Shown: positions 19,071 through 28,982, counted from the first letter of the stretch. The stretch is DNA of 64,000 nt from JAHEEL01 sp942491345 (GCA_942491345.1 CALOAN010000020.1:1-64000), one strand, 5' to 3'. Numbers and translations are program-made. The notes: generated by a model not told the origin, from the letters alone.

Positions 19071-19367
19071 CTTGCTGGATCAGACGTGATCGGTTCCGCA
19101 AGCAGGACAACGATGCTCTGACCCAGAATCGCATGTTTGAGTGACTGCCTCGAAGACTCGGATCTCGGGCGGGTGGCGTCGCATCACTTCAGCGATGTCC
19201 ACTAGGCGCCGGAGGGAACCTCAGATGGAAGTCTGGTCGAGCTGGAAGACTGCCGCGTAGGCTTGTGGGAGGGGGCGGGGAACGATGTTCGTGGTGCAAG
19301 GAGCTTGGATGCGAGGCATCCCGCTCCAGATTCGTCACGTTCCGACGGGAAAGGAGGAGGAAGGCGA

Positions 19368-19643
19368 ATGAAGTACGTCACGACCTACACGTTCAAGCCC
19401 TTCATGACGAAGGACGAGACCAAGGCCCTGTTGGAGGCGTTCGCACGGTTCGGGAACGCCCCGGGCACAACATCCCACTACCTTCGACAAGATGGCACTG
19501 GTGGCTTCGTGATCGGGGAGACAGACGACATCGCTGGCCTGTACCGAAACACCCTCAACTACCTCGAGTTCATCGAGTTCGAGAGCCACGTGGTTCTCCC
19601 GGTAGAGGAGGCGGTGCCACTAGTCGCCGATTTCGTCAGCTAG
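19368..19643 (+). CDS. Small DUF3303-like protein
   Basis: A 91-residue protein opening MKYVTTYTFKPFMTKDETKA, with GNAPGTTSHYLRQDGTGGFV and a C-terminal FESHVVLPVEEAVPL. This pattern matches small ferredoxin-like alpha/beta proteins annotated DUF3303, function unknown. The start at 19368 has a near-perfect AAGGAGGAGG site at 19351. It is monocistronic. Confidence 0.75.
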   Translation: MKYVTTYTFKPFMTKDETKALLEAFARFGNAPGTTSHYLRQDGTGGFVIGETDDIAGLYRNTLNYLEFIEFESHVVLPVEEAVPLVADFVS

Positions 19644-20340
19644 TTGCAGACCGGGCGCCCACAACCGGCTGGGTGGGATCATTTGGGCTGGTGGTGCAGT
19701 GCTGCGCCGATCCGAAGAACGGATAATCAGAGCCTGACCGAGCGGCACCCCGTTTGGGGAGCGCGACGCGACGACGTCACAAACAAGGCCAGGTTGACCG
19801 GCGACCGTCACGTTGTGCCCGCCCGTCAAGGTGGGTCTTGAGCGGGCGCCGGCCTGAGTGACGACCGTGGTCTGCAGTCGCGACGCTCTGCGACGGAAGC
19901 GTCGGGTGGGGTACACCGGTTCCAATCACCAAGGCGCGTTGCGACGCCCTCGTGCCGAAGCGCCGTGACTCGTGCAGTCGCTCTGCTCCTTTTCGGCAAC
20001 GAGGCGTGGGCGGGAGACACCTCTGGTTGCGACGCAGCCCACTGTCGTCGGCTTGACACATCCTTGAGCTAGGCGTTGAGGGTGCCCGTCCGCTCAACGC
20101 GCCCTGGCGACCGACAGAACGCAGCAACTCACAAGTCTCGAATCGATCGCACAACTCAGCTTTGTCCGACTTCAACCCGTCCCACAGCCCCACATCCGGA
20201 ACGCGCCAAGAACTCCCGTCGAACGTGATCCAACAATCGGCCGAGATTGCTGCCGATTGGGCAGTGGAATCGCGTTAGCTCGGACGGAGCAGATCGAGTA
20301 CTCATCGGAGCTTGGTCGGGGCGGCAACGAGTGTTGACTG
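19644..20340. repeat. 697-base gap with two palindromic elements and a mosaic repeat
   Basis: Copies at 19880-19905 (GCGACGCTC...GAAGCGTCG) and 19941-19965 (GCGACGCCC...GAAGCGCCG). The stretch 19895-19945, including CAATCACCAAGGC, recurs at about 56985-57030. No protein-coding gene is convincing here; a minus-strand frame upstream of 20193 begins MGLWDGLKSDKAELCDRFET but has no recognisable continuation. Confidence 0.55.
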
Positions 20341-20766
20341 CTACGTCACGTTGGTTCCCAGGCTATTGAGCCAAGAGCCGAAACCGGGCGCGACCGTGGA
20401 TCCCTTTGACTTGAACTGACCCGTGACCTTTGCACCGCGTGCCGTGAGTCGATCCGCCATCTTGCCAAGAGTCCTCCCTATGGCCAGGTCGTAGGTGACG
20501 AAGGCGGCGGCAGGCTTGCCGTCGAGCGGGCCGAGCTTGTCGATGAACTCGAGCGTCGCCGGAGTAGGTCCTTGGAGAATGATGAAGAGGCCCTTGGTCC
20601 AGCTTCCTATGCATACCGCGTCGGCCCGGCTCACTGCGGCCGGATCGGCGTCGTGAATCGACGCCACGGTGCATTCGTGCCCTGCGGCACGCGTCATTTC
20701 GCCCATCTGCTCGGCCGCAGCTTTGGTCTTGCCTGTGGAACTGTCATAAACGATGGCTACCTGCAT
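20341..20766 (-). CDS. Flavodoxin-family protein
   Basis: A 141-residue FMN-binding electron carrier or regulator. VAIVYDSSTGKTKAAAEQMG is the phosphate-binding loop for FMN, and GSWTKGLFIILQGPTPA is the flavin-isoalloxazine loop region. Length is typical of short flavodoxins. It diverges from the saccharopine-dehydrogenase-like gene. No partner reductase is nearby. Confidence 0.9.
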   Translation of the reverse strand: MQVAIVYDSSTGKTKAAAEQMGEMTRAAGHECTVASIHDADPAAVSRADAVCIGSWTKGLFIILQGPTPATLEFIDKLGPLDGKPAAAFVTYDLAIGRTLGKMADRLTARGAKVTGQFKSKGSTVAPGFGSWLNSLGTNVT

Positions 20767-20992
20767 AGCTTGCTCCTCACGTCTCGCTGGCGGGCCGCAC
20801 GCCGTACCCGCCCGATCGGCATCCTCACCGGCCTGGCGGCAGTCCCGAGGATCTTAAGCGGCGCGTTGCAGTCCCCGGGCGTGTGGCGGATCGTTCGACC
20901 CGGGAACGGGTCGAAATGCTCTGGCCCAGCTTTGGCGCGGCGGGTCCACTACGACGAGCGGGACACGAACGCGACACGTGAGAGGACGGGTC

Positions 20993-22258
20993 ATGCCGGC
21001 TGAGCGCGAATTCGATATCGTCGTCTGGGGGGCCACGGGGTCTACCGGCCGGAGAGCCGCCCATCACATGGCGGCCCGCTGCCGCAACCAGATCAGTGTG
21101 CGTTGGGCCCTTGGCGGGCGCAATCGGGCAAAGCTCGAAACTGTACGAGATCAGCTCGGTCCGGACGCGGCCGACATCCCGATCGTCACCGCCGACAGCC
21201 ACGACGTCGCTGCGCTTGAGGCGATGACCGCTCGCACCAGGGTGGTGTGCTCATTGGTTGGACCCTACGCCATGTTTGGCTCCGAACTCCTCGGTGCCTG
21301 CGTGCGCACCGGCACCGACTACTGCGACCTCGCAGCCGAGGCCCATTGGATCAGGGAAATGATCGATACCTACCAAGCCGAGGCCGAGCACAGGGGAGTC
21401 CGGCTCGTCCACGCGTGCGGAATGGACTCGGTGCCCTCCGACCTGGGTGTCTTCTTCCTCCAACAAGCGGCCGTCGAGCGCTACGGGCAGCCGTGCACCC
21501 AGGTCAAGATGAGGATCAAGGAGTTCAAGGGTGGATTCAGCGGCGGCACGGCCGGTTGCCTGATCTACGGGATAGAGCATCGCGACGACACGTCGATCGG
21601 CGAGGCGATGACGCAGCCCTACAGCCTGAATCCCGAAGGAATGCGCGAAGGCCCTGAGCAGCCAAACAAGATGCTGTCCGTCAGCGTCGAGTACGACGAG
21701 GACCTCCACGCATGGACCAAGCCGTTCTTCATGGGCCCCATGAACACCAAGATCGTGCGCCGATCGAACGCACTCCTCGGCTACCCGTATGGAACCGACT
21801 TCCGCTACGAGGAAGCCCAACTCGTTGCCGACGGGCCCCTCGGTTGGCTGAAGGCGAAATCCGAGGCACTCGCGTTCGCGGGCAAGATCGCGGCAACCGC
21901 GGCGCCGCCGACGCGCCCCCTCATGCAACGATACGTGCTACCTAAGCCCGGAGAAGGTCCCGACGCCGAGACCCGAGAAAGCGGCGAGTGGGGCATGATC
22001 CTGGTCGGCAAGCTCGCCGATGGCACCACGATGACTGCGCGGCTCCACGGGGAGGGCGACCCCGGCACGGAATCAACCAGCCGGATGATCATCGAATCAG
22101 CGCTCTGCCTCGCCGAGGACTCCGACCGCCTTCCGGTCGGCGGCGGTTCCTGGACTCCGTCGTCTGCGATGGGCCAACTCCTCCTCGACCGCCTCACGAC
22201 GCATGCAGGACTGAGCTTCGAACTCGGACCGCAACCCGAAGCGGCCCGGGCAACGTAG
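20993..22258 (+). CDS. Saccharopine-dehydrogenase-like NAD(P)-binding protein (trans enoyl reductase type)
   Basis: A 421-residue Rossmann-fold protein. The nucleotide-binding loop is DIVVWGATGSTGRRAAHHMA; CGMDSVPSDLG is the strongly conserved motif of the mycobacterial trans-acting enoyl reductase/saccharopine-dehydrogenase-like family. Members act in complex lipid assembly or are uncharacterised. The start at 20993 has AGAGGACGG upstream; a GTG at 20978 is possible. No polyketide synthase is in the window, so the pathway is unknown. Confidence 0.88.
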   Translation: MPAEREFDIVVWGATGSTGRRAAHHMAARCRNQISVRWALGGRNRAKLETVRDQLGPDAADIPIVTADSHDVAALEAMTARTRVVCSLVGPYAMFGSELLGACVRTGTDYCDLAAEAHWIREMIDTYQAEAEHRGVRLVHACGMDSVPSDLGVFFLQQAAVERYGQPCTQVKMRIKEFKGGFSGGTAGCLIYGIEHRDDTSIGEAMTQPYSLNPEGMREGPEQPNKMLSVSVEYDEDLHAWTKPFFMGPMNTKIVRRSNALLGYPYGTDFRYEEAQLVADGPLGWLKAKSEALAFAGKIAATAAPPTRPLMQRYVLPKPGEGPDAETRESGEWGMILVGKLADGTTMTARLHGEGDPGTESTSRMIIESALCLAEDSDRLPVGGGSWTPSSAMGQLLLDRLTTHAGLSFELGPQPEAARAT

Positions 22259-22672
22259 GTCGGCGGCTGGTGCCCCACCTCGGAGGATCGTCCAGCGAGT
22301 CGCGCCTACGTCCGGTCGGGGGGACGTATTCGGCTGCGTTCGCTGCCCATCGGTCTCGCAATGGGCGTGATATTCGCAGTCGGCCGTTGAATCGGGCGTA
22401 TCCGTGCGTGCTTCGACGGATCGAGACGAGGCGTGCGCCTCCGATCCGGCATCGGCTGGGGTTCACCTCCGGAGCAACTACCTCTGTTCGGAAGGGGGGG
22501 CGGACTCGTAGGTCTCGGCGTTGTTGTGGGACTCGTTGGCTACTTCTCAAGGCCAAGAAACGACTGAACAGTTACCACCCATGCGTGCCGAGATGTGCGG
22601 GTCTCGTGTGGGCGACGCTCCGAGAGCGCGGGCTCTTTGTACACAGCGGGAGGCGCCGCACATAGCGGTCGC
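22259..22672. other. Intergenic gap without recognisable gene
   Basis: I see no coding signal, palindromic element or RNA gene in these 414 bases between two convergent genes. A run of eight or more G residues near 22490 is the only oddity. Confidence 0.5.
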
Positions 22673-22933
22673 TCAGCCGGATTCACCCATTTCGCGTCGG
22701 ATCTCTTCGTCGCTGATCGGTCTTTCTCCCCGATACACCTGCCAGCCGTGCAACACCAGGCCGATGCCCCAACCCGCGATGACCCAACCGGGCCAGAAGT
22801 AGCCGCCGCCCGATACTGCCCAGACCCCGACCAGGAACACGTTGACGACCAGGTAGATGACCACGTGAATCCTGAAGTCGCGCTTCTCTTTGATCCGCTC
22901 GATAGCGGCGTCCCGGCGTTCCTGGTAGTCCAT
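22673..22933 (-). CDS. 2TM-domain small membrane protein
   Basis: An 86-residue protein: an N-terminal charged helix (DYQERRDAAIERIKEKRDF), two hydrophobic segments separated by GGGYFWPGW, and a C-terminal arginine/glutamate tail. This matches the 2TM domain found alone or fused to histidine kinases in many bacteria. Function unknown; membrane association is clear. Confidence 0.85.
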   Translation of the reverse strand: MDYQERRDAAIERIKEKRDFRIHVVIYLVVNVFLVGVWAVSGGGYFWPGWVIAGWGIGLVLHGWQVYRGERPISDEEIRREMGESG

Positions 22934-23027
22934 CTTTTCCTCCCACGCTTCCGTCTTACGCTTCGAGGGTGCAGGCCTCCAAGCCTACACAGGACAGTCC
23001 CGCCGGCCTACCTGCGACCGGCCACGG

Positions 23028-23056
23028 CGACGCTCTTCCGACGGAAGCATCGTCGG
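23028..23056. repeat. Dispersed palindromic element
   Basis: GCGACGCTCTTCCGACGGAA continues into GCATCGTCG. One transition in the right arm. It lies between the 2TM gene and dimethylargininase. Confidence 0.65.
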
Positions 23057-23162
23057 TTGCGGACCGCCGATCGGTGCCGTTGTGGTCGGGTTGATACGAT
23101 GGTCATCCGTGGCATTGTGGGAGGTATCACGTGCGGCTAGTCGACAGTTGGCAGCGTAGCCA

Positions 23163-23966
23163 ATGGGGGCTCTGATCTCTGTGCCGCTAGCACTCGTACG
23201 TCGTCCGGGTCCTCTGCTTGCCGACGGCCTTGTGACGCACCAAGAACGGGTGCCGGTCGATATCGACCTCGCCATGAGTCAGTGGTCGGCGTACGTCGAG
23301 ACACTGCGGGACACGGGCTGGGACATCTCGGAGGTTGATCCTGTGGATGATTGCCCGGATGCGGTCTTCATCGAGGACGCGATCGTCGTCTTCGATGACC
23401 TTGCCGTAGTGGCACGCCCCGGAGCGCCGGCCCGTCGCTCCGAAACCGCTGGCGCCGAGGAGGCTGCACGCCGTCTGGGTCTGGACATTCACAGGATCAA
23501 GGCGCCGGGCACGCTCGATGGCGGTGATGTGCTGAAGGTGGACCGCACCGCGTACGTTGGGGTCGGCGGGAGAACGACGCTCCACGCAGTGAACCAGCTC
23601 GATGCGCTTCTGTCTTCGCGTGGCTGGATCGTGCGCCCGGTTTCCGTTCGACGAGTGCTCCACCTCAAGTCGGCAGTGACGGCTTTACCTGATGGCACCA
23701 TCATTGGGTATTCCGACTACGTTGACGACGTCGCCAGCTACGGGCGATTCATGGCAATGCCCGAACCAGAAGGTGCTCACGTCGTGCTTCTCGGCGACGA
23801 CAGGTTGCTGATGTCGTCGTCGGCGCCGGTATCAGCCGCTCGCCTGGCCACGATGGGATACCGACCCGTGCACGTCGACATCTCTGAGTTCGAGAAACTG
23901 GAGGGGTGCGTCACATGTCTATCGGTGCGGATCCACCACCCAGCAATCGACGCCCCGCGGTCCTGA
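23163..23966 (+). CDS. Dimethylargininase (N(G),N(G)-dimethylarginine dimethylaminohydrolase)
   Basis: A 267-residue guanidine-modifying enzyme (pentein fold) that would hydrolyse methylated arginines to citrulline and methylamines. Signature features: the substrate loop CPDAVFIEDAIVVFDDLAV, the GTLDGGDVLKV segment, the catalytic His in VLHLKSAVT, and the catalytic Cys near the C-terminus in EGCVTCLSVR. Length and order match bacterial DDAH. It stands alone; no arginine catabolic genes are nearby. Confidence 0.92.
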   Translation: MGALISVPLALVRRPGPLLADGLVTHQERVPVDIDLAMSQWSAYVETLRDTGWDISEVDPVDDCPDAVFIEDAIVVFDDLAVVARPGAPARRSETAGAEEAARRLGLDIHRIKAPGTLDGGDVLKVDRTAYVGVGGRTTLHAVNQLDALLSSRGWIVRPVSVRRVLHLKSAVTALPDGTIIGYSDYVDDVASYGRFMAMPEPEGAHVVLLGDDRLLMSSSAPVSAARLATMGYRPVHVDISEFEKLEGCVTCLSVRIHHPAIDAPRS

Positions 23967-23974
23967 GCCCGGAA

Positions 23975-24032
23975 CGCAGCGTTTCGGGTGCCCCGAGAGG
24001 CAGAGGTCACTCTGCGGGGAAAGCGTCGACTC
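23975..24032. repeat. Split or expanded palindromic element
   Basis: A left arm CGCAGCGTTTC and right arm GGAAAGCGTCG are separated by about 35 bases, not the usual five to ten. It may be a copy with an insertion. Confidence 0.4.
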
Positions 24033-24141
24033 GCTGGGCTGCGATCTGATCCCGACCGAAGTGCTTTCTGCCAGAGGCGTCGCGTACGCCTCCGAGAATG
24101 GTCCTATGTCCCTGGCGCTTGCCTGACGTGAGGGCGTAGAA

Positions 24142-25029
24142 GTGGAGCTGGCGACCGGTCGCTCATGGAGGTTGTGGGCGATCGCGGAGATCGCTTCGGA
24201 CGAGCACCGAGAGGTAGTTGTGAGCTACGGCGAGCTTCTCCAAGAGATGTTCCCGGACTTGGACCCAGTGGTGGACGATCTGTTCCTTCTCGAGGCACAT
24301 CAGATCGCCCATCTGCCCGAACGAGCTCCCGCCCGGGAGCTGGCAGCCGTGGTGCACGCCCACCCCGGTCTCAATCGGTTCCTGGTCACCCGTCATCCCC
24401 CGATCGCGGAGTTCCTGGCCCGATTGCTGACCGAGCACGACCCGGTTCAAGGAAGTGATCTGGCGACCGCGAGCAAGCTCCTGGTGTGGGAACTCGCCGA
24501 CTGGATTGCCTACCAGCGTGAACCGGGAATGTACGACACCGAGTCGCGGGTCAACTGGGACGTGGCGGCGGTCACTGAGGTGGTGGCTCTCGAGGGCAAG
24601 GTCGTGATCGATGCCGGAGCCGGCACCGGTCGAGTGGCCTTTTCAGTCGCTCCTGCGGCTCAGCATGTGTTCGCGGTAGAACCGGTCGGGACACTTCGGC
24701 GGTTCATGCGGGACAAGGCCGCCGAAATGGGGATCGGCAACGTGTTCGTGTTGGACGGCTTCCTGCATGCCATTCCCCTCCCGACCGGCAGTGCCGACGT
24801 ACTCCTGACCTGCCAGGCGGTTGGGTGGGCGTTGCCCGATGAGTTGGCGGAGATCGAGCGGGTGGTGAAACCGACCGGGATCGCGATGCACCTATTTGGG
24901 GCCGTCACCGCACAATCTGAGAACCCGCTTCACGAACCGCTGGTGGCGCACGGCTACCTCCCCGACATCTACCAGCAGGGAAACCATCACATCGTCAGGT
25001 ACTGGAAGCAGATCGGAGCCGCAGGATGA
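24142..25029 (+). CDS. SAM-dependent methyltransferase (class I)
   Basis: A 295-residue protein. The C-terminal half is a Rossmann methyltransferase: motif I VVIDAGAGTGRVAF, the acidic residue after strand 2 (VFAVEP), and DVLLTCQAVGWALPDE as motif IV/post-IV. The N-terminal 150 residues are helical and of unknown role. The GTG start at 24142 is not well supported by a ribosome-binding site. It overlaps the LLM oxidoreductase by ATGA, so the two act together. The substrate is unknown. Confidence 0.85.
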   Translation: MELATGRSWRLWAIAEIASDEHREVVVSYGELLQEMFPDLDPVVDDLFLLEAHQIAHLPERAPARELAAVVHAHPGLNRFLVTRHPPIAEFLARLLTEHDPVQGSDLATASKLLVWELADWIAYQREPGMYDTESRVNWDVAAVTEVVALEGKVVIDAGAGTGRVAFSVAPAAQHVFAVEPVGTLRRFMRDKAAEMGIGNVFVLDGFLHAIPLPTGSADVLLTCQAVGWALPDELAEIERVVKPTGIAMHLFGAVTAQSENPLHEPLVAHGYLPDIYQQGNHHIVRYWKQIGAAG

Positions 25030-26039
25030 GCTCGCCATACATCGGAATCCAGATCGGAGCAACAACACCGCCCGGCGAGCTGAGCGCGGTCGCGTCCGAG
25101 GCCGAGTTGCTCGGCTACGAAGAGATCTGGATGGCCGAGGACTACTTCGAACTGGGCGGGGTTGCTTCGGTGGCCGCCGCCCTCGCTGCGACTGGGCGAA
25201 TTCCGGTTGGGCTCGGCGTAGTGGCGGCGCCGGCTCGTCACCCGGCGACAACGGCGATGGAGTTCGCCACACTCGCGGGCGTCAACCCGGGCCGCTTCAT
25301 GGCCGGCATCGGCCACGGAGCGCAGGCCTGGGTGCAACAGATGGGTCTTCAGCCAGCTTCCCCGTTGAGACTGTTGAGGGAAGCCACCGCCGCGATACGC
25401 CTGCTCCTCGACGGTGCGGAGATCAGCCAGGATGGCGAGTACTTCCACTTCGACCGCATTCGCCTCCTCCATCCACCCGACGGGCCGGTTCCGCTCTATC
25501 TGGGTGTGCACGGACCGGCTTCGCTGAGATTGTCCGGAGAGCTGGCAGACGGCACGCTGCTCGGTTGGTTCAGCTCACCGGGCTATGTCGCCTGGGCACG
25601 AGAACGGATCGACGAAGGACGGAGCCGAGGCCGCCGAGAGGATCCCCACCAACTGGTCGTTCTCTGTCTGCTGTCCCTCTCCGAAGACGAACCGGTGGAA
25701 GTCGTCCGGGACCTTGGTCGGTGGGCGGCGCCGATGCTGGCGGGGATGGTTGGCTCGCCCCAGCTCGAGGCCTCGCCCGCGGGCATCGAGCTCGCAGCGT
25801 ACTTCGAGCAAAGGGGACCGAACGCAGGCGCAGAGCGCCCGCCGGACGAACTGCTGGGGGAGTTCGTGGCGGCCGGAGACACAGCGAGTTGCGAAGCCAC
25901 GGTTGACCGCTTGTTCGCCTCGGGCGCGGACCGCGTTGTCCTGGTTCCGAACCCGGCCGGCTATCGCTCCACCGCCAGCATGCTGGAGCAGATGCGCAGG
26001 GCATCAGCCCTGATCGTCGGTGGAAAGGGTCGGCGGTGA
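25026..26039 (+). CDS. LLM-class flavin/F420-dependent oxidoreductase
   Basis: A 337-residue luciferase-like TIM-barrel protein. Typical segments are GYEEIWMAEDYFE, ASVAAALAATGRIPVGLGVV, PATTAMEFATLAGVNPGRF and GIGHGAQAWV. The pattern resembles the actinobacterial F420-dependent subgroup (MER-like). Translationally coupled to the methyltransferase upstream. This pair suggests a shared small-molecule modification step (inference). Confidence 0.9.
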   Translation: MSSPYIGIQIGATTPPGELSAVASEAELLGYEEIWMAEDYFELGGVASVAAALAATGRIPVGLGVVAAPARHPATTAMEFATLAGVNPGRFMAGIGHGAQAWVQQMGLQPASPLRLLREATAAIRLLLDGAEISQDGEYFHFDRIRLLHPPDGPVPLYLGVHGPASLRLSGELADGTLLGWFSSPGYVAWARERIDEGRSRGRREDPHQLVVLCLLSLSEDEPVEVVRDLGRWAAPMLAGMVGSPQLEASPAGIELAAYFEQRGPNAGAERPPDELLGEFVAAGDTASCEATVDRLFASGADRVVLVPNPAGYRSTASMLEQMRRASALIVGGKGRR

Positions 26040-26348
26040 GGCGCCGCCGGCCACCGATGTCGAGACACGCAGGTTCGGTTCGCAACGGCATTCGTGCCTA
26101 CCGGTCGTGGGCTCTGGGGGTTGGGTGCTGAGTGTCGAGGGGTGATTCGTCGGTCGCGAGACGACGCGTGAGTTCTCCGGTTCGAACGGACATGCCGAGG
26201 CCGTGGGTGACAGGCCACCCATCGATCTCTTCTCCAGCGGATTCGATCATGCGATGTCAGTGAGTCACCGCAACGCCTCGGCGATTCTGTCTGATGGCGT
26301 CAGAAGTTGGAGCAAAGCCGTGATGCTTCGCCAAACCCCAATGGATCA
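26040..26348. other. Intergenic gap
   Basis: No coding signal. CAACGCCTCGG at 26271-26281 also occurs in the mosaic repeats at 4650, 31604 and (in part) 45588, so a decayed repeat copy may be present. Confidence 0.35.
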
Positions 26349-26590
26349 CTACCCCGGCGTGATCTGACGCAGGAGGTCGGTCATCGCCGTTTGGGGGACC
26401 GTGAGCAGGCCCTCTTGTGGCCGGTCGAGATCGATGATGACGATCAGGACCGCAGCGAAGACGAGCGCGAAGAGGATCATCGCCGCTGTATCTCGTTTTC
26501 GGTCGGCGCTACTGGCAGCCCCCACCAGCAGGAAGCTCAGAATCGTGGCGAGAAACAGGCGGTTGGCTTGCTGGTCGATGACGACGCCGA
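26349..26590 (-). pseudogene. C-terminal relic of a DUF4239/bestrophin-like membrane protein
   Basis: The minus strand reads QQANRLFLATILSFLLVGAA, then DTAAMILFALVFAAVLIVII and DLDRPQEGLL before a TAG stop. The last two transmembrane helices and the LIIDLDRP motif are characteristic of the C-terminus of DUF4239 proteins. The preceding 150-plus residues are absent: the radical SAM gene starts on the other strand 60 bases away. Confidence 0.65.
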
Positions 26591-26649
26591 TGGTGAACGC
26601 CGGGTGTTGGGGTGGGACGGGTCGGCCCGGTTGCGATACCTTGTAGGCG

Positions 26650-27615
26650 ATGGGACCGGTAGATGCAGGCGACCGACGGTTTGTGGTTGACGATTGGGAG
26701 CCGGCGTATCTGCGCACATGGCGAGAGCGTCGCCTCAACACCAAGGTGGAGGCTGCACGGAGAGAGCTCGAGGATTGCCGGGCATGTCCCCGCGATTGCA
26801 GTGTTGACCGGATCGCCGACGAACGGGGGGTGTGCCACACGGGGCGTTGGCCGTACGTCGCGAGCGCGTTCGCGCACTTCGGTGAGGAGGACTGTCTGCG
26901 GGGGTGGAACGGTTCGGGCACGATCTTCTTCTCGTACTGCAACCTGAAGTGCGTGTTCTGTCAGAACTGGGACATCTCCACCAGCGATGCCGGGCGGGAG
27001 CTCACCGCCGGGCAGATCGCCGATCTCATGCTGGTACTTCAGGAGCAGGGATGTCACAACATCAACTTCGTCACCCCCGAGCACGTTGCGCCGCAGCTCG
27101 CCGAAACGATCGCCCTCGCCGTTCCCCTGGGCCTGCGGATTCCAATCGTGTACAACACCTCGGCCTACGACGCCATCGCGTCGCTTGAGCTCATGGAAGG
27201 GCTTGTGGACGTCTACATGCCCGACTTCAAGTTCTGGAACCCGCAGACCGCCCTGCGGCTGGCCCGAGCCGTTGACTACCCGCAGCGGGCACGGGAGACG
27301 ATCACCGAGATGCATCGTCAGGTCGGCGACCTCAACTTCAGTCCAGACGGGTTGGCTCGCCGCGGCCTCCTCGTGCGACATCTCGTGATGCCCGGCCAGA
27401 TCAACGAATCCGCGTCGATCTTCCGCTGGCTCCACGACGAGATCTCTCCCGACACGTACGTCAACATCATGGGCCAGTATCGGCCTGAGCACCGAGTGCC
27501 CGGTACCGACCGGTATGCCGCCATTGACCGTCGCCCAAGCAGCGCGGAGATCGATGCTGCGTACACGGCGGCGTGCGCCGCCGGCCTGTGGCGCTTCGAC
27601 GAACGACGGATTTGA
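26650..27615 (+). CDS. PflX-like radical SAM protein
   Basis: A 321-residue Fe-S enzyme. The radical SAM motif is CNLKCVFCQNW (Cys97, Cys101, Cys104), binding a 4Fe-4S cluster that cleaves S-adenosylmethionine. An N-terminal Cys cluster (Cys43, 46, 50 and 62: CRACPRDC then GVC) is typical of the PflX/COG1313 group related to pyruvate formate-lyase activase. The conserved NINFVTPEH and YNTSAYD segments are present. No glycyl radical enzyme is in the window, so its partner is unknown. Confidence 0.9.
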   Translation: MGPVDAGDRRFVVDDWEPAYLRTWRERRLNTKVEAARRELEDCRACPRDCSVDRIADERGVCHTGRWPYVASAFAHFGEEDCLRGWNGSGTIFFSYCNLKCVFCQNWDISTSDAGRELTAGQIADLMLVLQEQGCHNINFVTPEHVAPQLAETIALAVPLGLRIPIVYNTSAYDAIASLELMEGLVDVYMPDFKFWNPQTALRLARAVDYPQRARETITEMHRQVGDLNFSPDGLARRGLLVRHLVMPGQINESASIFRWLHDEISPDTYVNIMGQYRPEHRVPGTDRYAAIDRRPSSAEIDAAYTAACAAGLWRFDERRI

Positions 27616-27976
27616 GCGGCGACGCGCCGGGAGTGCCCAGCGGGAGTGGTGCCCCACGTTCTCAGACGGTTCGGGTTGGGAGGACCAGTGAGATGGTCGC
27701 GGTTGTCGCTGTCGTCGACGAAGGGGATACCTGAGTGGTCGATCGTGCGCCGGTATCGGTTGACGGGTGGAGCACAATCCGCTGCTGCGCCTGAGGGGTG
27801 CGGCGCACAACGACGCGTACCCGCTACCGCACGGCAATGACCACCGGAAGTCACAGCCGATAGGCGGCACCTGCCTCTCACCTAAAGCGTGGACACTGCC
27901 GACGATGTAGGGGTGATGCCTGATGGCGATGCTCCGCTACGGAAGTCACAGTGTGGTTGAGGTGAAGGGACGCCGC
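27616..27976. other. Intergenic gap upstream of the lipoprotein gene
   Basis: No gene seen. GGAAGTCACAG occurs twice (27846 and 27941), about one hundred bases apart, the second just upstream of the lipoprotein start; a regulatory role is possible but unsupported. Confidence 0.35.
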
Positions 27977-28825
27977 ATGTTCCGACTGGCAAGGACCGTC
28001 GCATTCACAGTCGTCGTTTCGACAGGGTGCACGACGGTGCCAGCCGATACCACCGGATCGGTCTCAACGCTGCCACCGCCCGCGACTTCAACCGTCACAA
28101 CCCAGGCGCCGACCACCGCGGCGGGTTCAACCACGTTGGCGCCTTCGACGACAACCACAGCGCCGACCACAACCGACACGTCTACAACCACGACGACGAA
28201 GCCAGAACCTCCTCACGAGGCAATCGTCCTTGCCGCCGACGGTCTTGGGGTTGCTTCATTCGGTGATCCGGTTGAGGAGGTGATGGCGGTCTTGGTCGAT
28301 CTGTTCGGCCCGCCGCCGTACGACAGGCTTGAGGAGTCACCTTTTGAGTCGGAAGACTGGACAGGCCCTGACCGCGGTCCGTCAGCCTGCCACGTTGCCA
28401 CCGTTCCCATCTTTGGTGGACACCTCTGCTTCGACTACATCCGTGTTGTTTGGTGGGAAAATGAGGGGCTGTTGGTCAGTTTCTCCGATTTGGTGATTGA
28501 CAATGACGATTACGTCGAGGTGCCGCCTGGCCTGCGTGGCTACGTATACGGGGGCGGTACCGGTCCGCCTGCGCGCACTGCAGATGGCATCGCTGTCGGC
28601 TCCACCGTCAGAGAACTCCAAAGCCTCGGCGATCGGGTCACATACCTCGGCCCTGGGTGCGGGGACAACGTCGAATTCTCAATCAACGATCCGAACTCCA
28701 CGGATGGCGGCACTATTCACGGTGTTCTTGTCGGTACCGATCCGGAGGCGTTTCACGAATCCGGATACGTCAACCCCGACGCCACGATCCGCTGGCTCAC
28801 GGCCGGCGCGCAGCGTTCTTGCTGA
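27977..28825 (+). CDS. Secreted lipoprotein with Thr-rich linker
   Basis: A 282-residue protein. MFRLARTVAFTVVVSTGC is a lipoprotein signal with lipobox VSTGC, so Cys18 would be lipidated and the protein held on the outer face of the membrane. Residues 19-75 are a Thr/Pro/Ser linker (STTTTAPTTTDTSTTTTT). The folded C-terminal domain (about 80-282) begins VLAADGLGVASFGDPVEEVM, a motif seen in actinobacterial lipoproteins of unknown function with a two-lobed, Gly-rich fold. Four Cys could form disulfides. GAAGGGA precedes the ATG. Confidence 0.75.
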   Translation: MFRLARTVAFTVVVSTGCTTVPADTTGSVSTLPPPATSTVTTQAPTTAAGSTTLAPSTTTTAPTTTDTSTTTTTKPEPPHEAIVLAADGLGVASFGDPVEEVMAVLVDLFGPPPYDRLEESPFESEDWTGPDRGPSACHVATVPIFGGHLCFDYIRVVWWENEGLLVSFSDLVIDNDDYVEVPPGLRGYVYGGGTGPPARTADGIAVGSTVRELQSLGDRVTYLGPGCGDNVEFSINDPNSTDGGTIHGVLVGTDPEAFHESGYVNPDATIRWLTAGAQRSC

Positions 28826-28954
28826 CCAACGGCGGCAACGCTACCTGACCATTTCCGGCGATATCGGCAGTCCGAGGGGGTGGCCGTTCGCCGCCGGTCG
28901 GGTGGGGACTGCGGGGTGAGCTGGTGTTGTCTGCTGTGCGTATGAACGGGTCCC

Positions 28955-28982
28955 GGCTAGCCCTCGACTTCCAGGGCTAGCC
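28955..28982. terminator. Strong hairpin downstream of the lipoprotein gene
   Basis: GGCTAGCCCT and AGGGCTAGCC pair over ten bases around an eight-base loop. No U-tract follows. It lies 130 bases after the stop. It carries stop codons in several frames, and may terminate transcription by itself or with Rho. Confidence 0.5.

Noticed and set aside
26509..27870. 453-codon frame antisense to the radical SAM gene
   Set aside because: Shadow of a strongly supported gene; only its short upstream neighbour (DUF4239 tail, other frame) looks real on that strand.
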